Below, piece by piece: positions 57,670 to 64,000 of a stretch of DNA of 64,000 nt; position 1 is the stretch's first letter, and every line of letters starts with the position of its first letter. The notes under the pieces are model-generated. The model did not search any database, was not told the origin of the DNA, and saw nothing but the letters and a program-made list of their open reading frames with translations. This DNA is from Straminergon stramineum (lineage: Eukaryota; Streptophyta; Bryopsida; Hypnales; Calliergonaceae), in contig OY987269.1 of the NCBI GenBank assembly GCA_963920665.1, forward strand, positions 22,012,501 to 22,076,500, given 5' to 3'. The translations under genes were made by a program, and so were the position numbers.

Positions 57670-58307
57670 CCCCTAAATGCTCAAGGCCTATTTGGAGCTT
57701 CTTGAAAGTTGTTCTAAATTGTACCATAAATCAACATTTTCCTAAGGTATAGCAATTTTTTTGTAATTGTAACCGTACAAATTCAAACTAGACATGTTAG
57801 AGATCACATGGGAAAAGAAAATATAACAATATCACATATGGATTGATATATTATGATGACTAATCATGTGGGTGTTTAAAGTCTGAAAATTTATCAATTC
57901 TCTTTGTGCATGTCAACTCTAAAAAGTTGGACACTCAAAAAATATGAGGTTATAGGGCTTAGCATGCATAATGCCAATCAATTTACGATTGTCCAAAATA
58001 TATTCTACAATTTTCTTAACTATAATTCTCATGTAATTTTTACTCAAACATCTCGTGTATTTGAGGCTCATTTCTAATAGCCCTCAACACTATAGGAGGC
58101 CAAAATTGCAATGGGCATCCTTGCACAAAATCTTGAATAGAAAAATCATAATCCTTCATTTTTAAGATTAGTTTTTTTATCCTAAAAACTAGACTTCAAA
58201 AAGAGTTTTTCACAAGTATAAACTAATAATACTAGCAATTTCGTTGGGCTCTACTTAACTTCAAAGACCCTAAAACACCAAAATCTGGTGCCTTGGGCAT
58301 TTAGGGG
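57670..58307. mobile_element. TTAA-flanked MITE-like element, short family
   Basis: 638 bp between TTAA 57666-57669 and TTAA 58308-58311. Ends read inward are CCCCTAAATGCTCAAGGC and CCCCTAAATGCCCAAGGC, 17 of 18 identical, the best-formed ends of this group in the window. No coding capacity. Confidence 0.75.
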
Positions 58308-58311
58308 TTAA

Positions 58312-59490
58312 GGATAACAAATAAAAAATTTAATTTCATGTTCTTCTACAATTTTTTCGTACCAATGGAATTCAACTTTTGGTTGTCTGAGTGTGCCATA
58401 ACTTTAGCTCCTCAACACCGATTGAAGGAAAATTACATTCACACATAGGTAGTAAGTTTCCATATTATATGAGTAAGTTTCAATAAGTTTCAATCTAGAT
58501 TGTGGTCATACAATGTTTTTGACATGCTATAGTTTTGGGGCATTAATTTCCAATGTCAGTTATAATATTTATGTTCACGTTCTTTTTTTCCATTCAAGAG
58601 TCTATTCAATGATATGGTATGCAATTGTATGCCTAAACAAATCTCAAAAGTATAAATGCTCAAGTACCTAATATGCGGAATTTGGAATTGCATTGAGTAT
58701 GCGCATTTGATGTATACAAATATGTAAAAGTATGTACTTCATTACATACTGAGTAGGGCTACATTTTGGAATTTCCAATTTATATAGAAGATCATGTAAA
58801 ATGAGGTTGATGATTATCTTTCACTTCCAAATTACCTTTATCAATGATGTTTAATCCCCATGCACCACTCCATTATTTCTTATGTGTTACACGGCATTCA
58901 ATGTTGAAAAAAGAAAATAAAAAAAAAATTAAATTTGATTCTTTAAAAAATTGTTAAGTAGAAGTAGATACAAGATAGAAGGAAAATCCAAATTATTAAT
59001 ATCTCTAAGATAGAATTAAAATTCACTAATCCCAATGGTGAGATTGTTCTAGAAGGAAAATGAAATGGTAAGGACCTTTGATTTTGGAATAATTGTGAAA
59101 ATTGCATTCACAAATAAATCCTATAAGTTATTTTTTTAGGAAGATGCTCTAAGTGCCCAAAAAACAAGATTGTCTATAACTTTCTCATAACAAATCCAAA
59201 TGGAATGAATAAAAGCTTTCCATGTAGACCAAAATACAATCTATAAGGGAAAAAAAATAAAAAATAAAAAAATTCAAATTTTTGAAACTTTTTTTTGTTG
59301 CCCCCTCTCCCTTGTTCTGGGCTTATGTGGGCATAACTTTTGTTCTTGGGCACCAAATGAAAAAAGAATTATATTCTCACGAAGTTAATCAATTTTTCTA
59401 TCTTCATAAAAAGTTTCACAAAATCAGGACAGAAATTGAGACCGTAGGTACCTACCCAAAATCTCATTTGTCCCCTGAAGGGAGAATGGT
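58312..59490. other. AT-rich DNA, possibly a truncated TTAA-type element
   Basis: Non-coding. Its right edge has a TTAA-type end (next entry) but no matching left end was found. Confidence 0.4.
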
Positions 59491-59504
59491 CCTTTAGGGG
59501 TTAA
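59484..59504. repeat. Orphan TTAA-type MITE end
   Basis: GGTCCTTTAGGGGTTAA, identical in type to the right ends at 11375-11391 and (inverted) 16726-16742, without a recognised partner. Confidence 0.55.
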
Positions 59505-62394
59505 ATTCAAAATGTTGAAAAACAAGAACAAACTTTACTAAACCTGTTGGGAACATTTCCCAAGGAAATAGATAATGAAAAGACAAATTTCTGGATTTGA
59601 AATGAAGTGAAATAGGCAGATTTTGCTGAACATTGAAAAATGAGATATAATAGTAAGCTTAAGAATCTTCAATTATGGTACATATAGGCCTTTCAAAACC
59701 TCACACAAACTAAATCCTTTACCTTTAGGGAAGAAAGTAAAGAATTTTCTTTTCGTAGTTACCCTTCGAAAGTGCCTTTCAAATTTTTTTAAATCAACAA
59801 ACAAATGTAATTGCCATACTAATACAAATTTCTCTTTTACCCTAAAACTTTGTCTCGCTTACAATAGTTCTTCAAAATTCTAAACACAATCAACCATATG
59901 AAAGTTAATTGTTGTGGAAGTCATAACAAAATTTTTTTAAATTTCCATTTGAATGCGGTCATCTTAAAAAATTCACTCCAACTGATTTCACAACTTCTTT
60001 AATTCCTCAATTTTATTAGGTGGATTGCTTTTTGTTCAAGAACCTTTTACTTGTTCTATTTTCATCAACCCCTTAATCCAAATGTCCCAAGTGTTCCCTT
60101 GGGAGACAACTCAAGGTTTGATTTGGTCCCTATGATCTTAGTTTTGGGCAAGATTTTTGGAAATTTCATTTTATGATGGGAAAAAAATTCCATTCATGGG
60201 AATATAATTAAGATTTTAATCGATGTTTGATTAAGATTTTCAGAATGGTTAAGCTCATGCACATGCATAGAAAAAGCACAAATTAAAGTTTTAAATAATT
60301 TCTTTAATCGATTCCTTATAGAATAAATTTTGGTCAAAATCTAGAGAGATTGGTTAATTATGAAGCATATGTTTCTTTAGGCACTCCAATCATAGTATCT
60401 ATTTATCCTTTTAATAAAGAATAATGTGTATAGGATTCATTTTTTAATTCCATTTTCACAAACTTCCAAGAGAAAAATTGGACAAGATGACAAGGTTTAC
60501 TTTGCTTTTCATAACTCCTAAATGCCCTCGAAAATTGAACAGTCTTCTATATCTTCCTCTTGTCATTCTTCAAGTTCTCTTTCCATACGTGAAAGGAACT
60601 TTTGATTTAGAGGAAAACTATGCCAAAGTCAAACCGTATATGAAATGGTCAATGTGGATAGTGTTTAGGGTTTAGAAATTAAGCCAATCAATATTTAAGG
60701 CCACTGTAAGAAAAAAAAATCTATATATATGCAAGTGGGCAAAGGCAGCAAGGGGCTGAGTGATTTGTTCAAGCATGTAGTGGATGTGCATGGTGAAGTG
60801 AATTTTTTTGTTGAATCTAAATCTTCTAAATATTCAAATGAAACTTTAAAATATTTTTTTGTAGAAGATTGCATTTATGTCCACATGTTAAGCTTTCATT
60901 CATTCCATTTGATGTGAAAGTTAATATGAGTAATGTTCCTTTTTAGGCAATATGAGCATTTTCTTGAAGAAATACTATGCACAATTCATTGATGAATGCA
61001 AATTTCACTATTTTTCAAAATAAATTGTTTGACAACATTAGGTTTGCTAGAACAATCTCACGAGTAAGATTTCTATATTTAGGGACCCATGTTCAAGCCA
61101 TGTATTGATGATTCCGTTCTCCTTGTAATGTTGGACCTACTTCTACTTAAGAATTTTCAAAATGAATGTGTACTTTATACCAGATAAAAGAAATCTTTTT
61201 TCGCAAGAACATTTCCATTTCTATTGAAAAGGTGGATGAAGTAGCCAAATTTGGATGAAAAAGTACATGAAAATGATTGAAAATTATTTTTTGGTCCAAA
61301 AGGTAGATGAATGTTGATTGTAGAAATAAAATACTTCACCAGATTCTAAGTAATCAACATCTTGACCCTTTCTCACAAATAAAAAAAGAAAAGGTGCTTC
61401 AAAGTACTACACGGGTATAGGGTACCCCGCGGGTTTAGGGTTCTACACAAATGCTTCTTCCCGTTTTCTTGGTCATTTCGAGGTCTTGCTTCCTGCTTAT
61501 TGCGACGCGTCCGTTTTAGGGTGTCTGGTTTTTGCGATTCTTTCTCCATGCTGAGAATTTTGTTTGCAAGATTTTTGTGCGCATTGTCGAGGGATTGTGC
61601 GAGTATGGAAGGAAGGTTGTGAGGCAGGCTTCGCGGTGTAGGGTTGCGCGACTTTCGTTCTTGAAGTGGCGCCGCAAAGCTGCTTCAACTGCTTCCTCAT
61701 CGTCATAAGTTTCATTTGTTTCTTTTCTTTCTTGTCATTGTTGTTGGATTTTTTTGTTTGATGATTACTATATGCCAAGCTTTTGTATTATTTGCTTACT
61801 AGTTGTACGATGCATTCCAAGCTTGCGTGTTTCTACATTTGCTAGGGTTTTGGACTTTCGTTTGCCTACCTACAACATGTCCTACTCAGTATCTCTCTGT
61901 GAATTTCTCTGTTTGGTCCAGATCCAAGTTTTGTAGGTGCATTGGAAAAGTTCTGTTTGCGCATTCTTTTTTCTTGCTTTGCATTACTGTATTGTACTTT
62001 CTTTGACTTTTGCACAGATTGTTCTCATGAACCTTGTTGTTTGCGATGTTGCATTTTAGATTGTGGGACGCCGAATCCTCTTACTGAATCAGTACAAGAA
62101 CGTGAAGCCACATCAACGTGACGGAAATTTCAGAATTTCCTCAAAAAGACGATAAGCTCCTTCTTGTGTTTCATATAATTATTGTTTTCATTGTTTCTAA
62201 GTCTTGCAATCCATTGTTCTTCATCTGACCTTGTCATTTAGGGTTGCTTAGAGACACTAAGATCTTTCCTATAGTCCATTTCCTCATGCTTTAGGTGCAT
62301 TTTGTCCCATTTTAGAGATTTAGGACTTCCCCACGTAGATATAGTTCTACCTATTTTGAACATGCAATAGCATTGACTTGAATTCATGGGGGCC
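59505..62394. other. Intergenic DNA, no recognised gene
   Basis: Mostly AT-rich. About 61410-62110 is less AT-rich, with GTTTAGGG words (61431, 60664) and CTAGGGTTTTGG (61843), resembling plant leader DNA, but no gene follows directly. Only short, unconvincing frames. Confidence 0.4.
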
Positions 62395-63175
62395 TTCACG
62401 TCCAGAGAAATTCAAGTCGATGCAGATTCAACTCGACATTAGTTCAACTCGAAGGCACCCTATTATTGTAGAATGGTAGACGGAATCCACATAAATTCAA
62501 GTCGCATCGACTTGAATTTCTATCTCTATTATATGAGGAAAGTACATAGCAACAATAATGCATTACAGATTCAACTCGATTCGACATGAACATTCATCTG
62601 ATTCTCAAATACCCCCAGCAAAAACACACAATTGCAATAGAGAATTCGACGTAACGCAAAAAATTCAAGTCGAATCGACTTGAATTCCTAGGACATTTAT
62701 ATAAAAAGAATAAATAGCGTGAATAATGCATTATAGATTCAAGTCGATTCGACTTGAACACTCATATGATTCTCAAATATCCTAAACCACACACACACAT
62801 ATCTCATAGAAAAGTAGAAGTGACACAAACAAATTCAACTCGTATCGACTTGAAATGTACGATGTTTTGTATCTTAAAAAAAGAGTAGCCCCCTAGATCC
62901 TAGAATCCACACCAAAAAACATATAATCCATCATAAAACCCGATACATAGTGAAACATTGCGACAAGAAATCGACTTAAGAAATTAGAAACTGTCACTCA
63001 TCTGAACATTCAAGTCGATACGACTTGAATCAAGAATACAAAAAACTTCTAGAATATAATTAACAACTCAACTGAATCTAAATCTAAAACCAAACATGAA
63101 TGACGTAAGAAAAAACAATAAGATTTTAAAAATACTAGTTTGAGTGTTGTCAAATTCAACTTGTATCGAGTTAAA
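62395..63175. repeat. Field of TTCAAGTCGA-type palindromes (right field)
   Basis: About eight inverted repeats, for example TTCAAGTCGCATCGACTTGAA (62484), TTCAAGTCGAATCGACTTGAA (62666), TTCAAGTCGATTCGACTTGAA (62736) and TTCAAGTCGATACGACTTGAA (63009), plus drifted ones, spaced about 70-170 bp. They lead directly into the gene at 63207. Arms are better conserved than in the left field. Confidence 0.85.
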
Positions 63176-63206
63176 CTCTAAATAGAGAGTTGATCAATGT
63201 GCAGAA

Positions 63207-64000
63207 ATGGAGGACCAAACTAAAAAGCTGAAAACACACTTCCAAAGATTCATAATAGAAGGCAAAGAGAACCTTGAGGACTACGGAGACGAACTCGTCC
63301 TTGGCGATTGCTGGACGTGGAATGAGCCAGAGCACGTCAAGTGTTGGAGTATCGTCCTGACGCCAGCATTTGGTCATTTGAGCTTCATGACGAAGTACAA
63401 GAACTGTCCAATGACGCTTCTGGTTTCATTATATGAAATTGTGACAGAAGTCAGCACTGGTCCTGTGAATATGTTGATCGTGTCGTGCAAGACGATTAGC
63501 CCTAATCAAGCTTATGAATACGTCTTTTCTTATGTCGTACCTCCAAAGGTCTCCGTCTTCTCGATATCCGCTACATGTCGAAGCCTTGAGGACACAGACT
63601 TCAATGAGCTTTAGAAAAATATTATGAATCACATTGAGGAGAAGAGGTGGATTTCCAAGAATGGAGGGCCCTTACCGCTGAAGACACTGGCGTCACGACT
63701 CAATGCGGTCTTCAAAGCGTTTGAACAACTAAAGCTGAAGAATGTAGAGAGAGCTAAAAATATGAAGCCTCTCTCCATAACGAAGTCTTACAGCGCAGCA
63801 GGAGGGAGCCACAATTCCCTCGTTGTCGAGACGACAGAGATTGGGCGTAGTAAGACGAAGAAGAAAACCACCCAGAGAGACGCTCAAGGTACACCCTCCA
63901 CCAACGCCATTGTGGGCACGGAGACTCAGGGTAAGGCCACTACAGACGCGGTTGCGAAGGTTCTGGAAGAGGACAGCATGGCATCCGCACTCACTATGCT
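63207..64000 (+). pseudogene. Unrecognised gene downstream of the palindrome field (partial)
   Basis: ATG 63207 opens a frame to TAG 63612-63614 (135 codons); the same frame then stays open to the window edge, so the TAG is probably a late nonsense change (CAG or AAG originally) in a longer gene. The N-terminal part has LGDCWTWNEPEHVKCWSIVL and VSLYEIVTEVSTGPVNMLIV, a compact, mixed alpha/beta-looking domain. After the stop it turns hydrophilic and Lys/Thr-rich (SKTKKKTTQRD). No family recognised. Its codon use is GC-richer than the surroundings. The palindromes upstream, shared with the DUF7869-type gene, suggest that it belongs to the same kind of mobile element. Confidence 0.5.

Overview
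The window looks like a transposon-packed stretch of a large, AT-rich plant (streptophyte) nuclear genome. The evidence is GT-AG introns with stable exon phases, CACTA (En/Spm) transposons carrying the plant-typical tnp2 / DUF4218 / DUF4216 transposase, telo-box-like TTTAGGG words, and many nested insertions with target-site duplications. No intact single-copy host gene is visible. I cannot name the species. The mixture (a DUF7869-type mobile gene, an odd kinase gene, CACTA proteins with a CxC-type finger) suggests a non-seed plant or charophyte rather than a familiar crop, but that is inference.

Layout. Positions 1-5570 are the right part of CACTA element A: the last 23 codons of a SET-domain gene, a three-exon tnpD-type transposase gene, subterminal repeats and the terminal inverted repeat. 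A is inserted in a reading frame whose G/S/Y-rich tail remains at 5571-5978. From 5979 to 20682 the DNA is AT-rich filler. It holds a kinase-like pseudogene (8144-9638) lying between two CpG-rich arrays of GTCCGCC words in opposite orientation (about 7660-7960 and 11808-12056), four 0.92-0.95 kb MITE-like elements bounded by TTAA/CCCCTAAAG ends, a ~55-bp tandem repeat, and a small FKBP-like fragment.

Positions 20683-44405 are a complete second CACTA element (B) of the same family, 23.7 kb long, with 28-bp terminal inverted repeats (27/28 identical) and an AAA target duplication. Its left half carries a minus-strand, multi-exon TNPA-like gene (27878 to 22021) with a minisatellite in one intron. 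Its right half carries, on the plus strand, a CxC-finger/SET-domain gene (38302-39193) and the tnpD-type gene (39626-43439). A 3.5 kb element with retroviral-type ends (28296-31784) is nested inside B, and a stretch that looks like captured host DNA lies around 33400-37200.

Right of B (44409-64000) come an LTR-like segment (47012-48164), a tRNA-derived SINE, and a second, inverted copy of the 3.5 kb element (48721-52207, 5-bp duplication GTGCT). Next is a DUF7869-type pseudogene (52595-55429, minus) followed by a field of TTCAAGTCGA-type palindromes. A further TTAA-type MITE follows, and then a second palindrome field (62395-63175) leading into an unrecognised gene that runs off the window.

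How the parts work together. In B, tnpA and tnpD would supply the DNA-binding protein and the transposase acting on the terminal and subterminal repeats. The SET gene is present at the same place in both A and B, so it is a stable part of this transposon family rather than a one-off capture. Its finger exon and the transposase exon both have phase-0 borders, so one N-terminal module could be spliced to either. Nearly all genes carry premature stops, most of them explainable by C-to-T changes, as expected for heavily methylated, decaying transposons.
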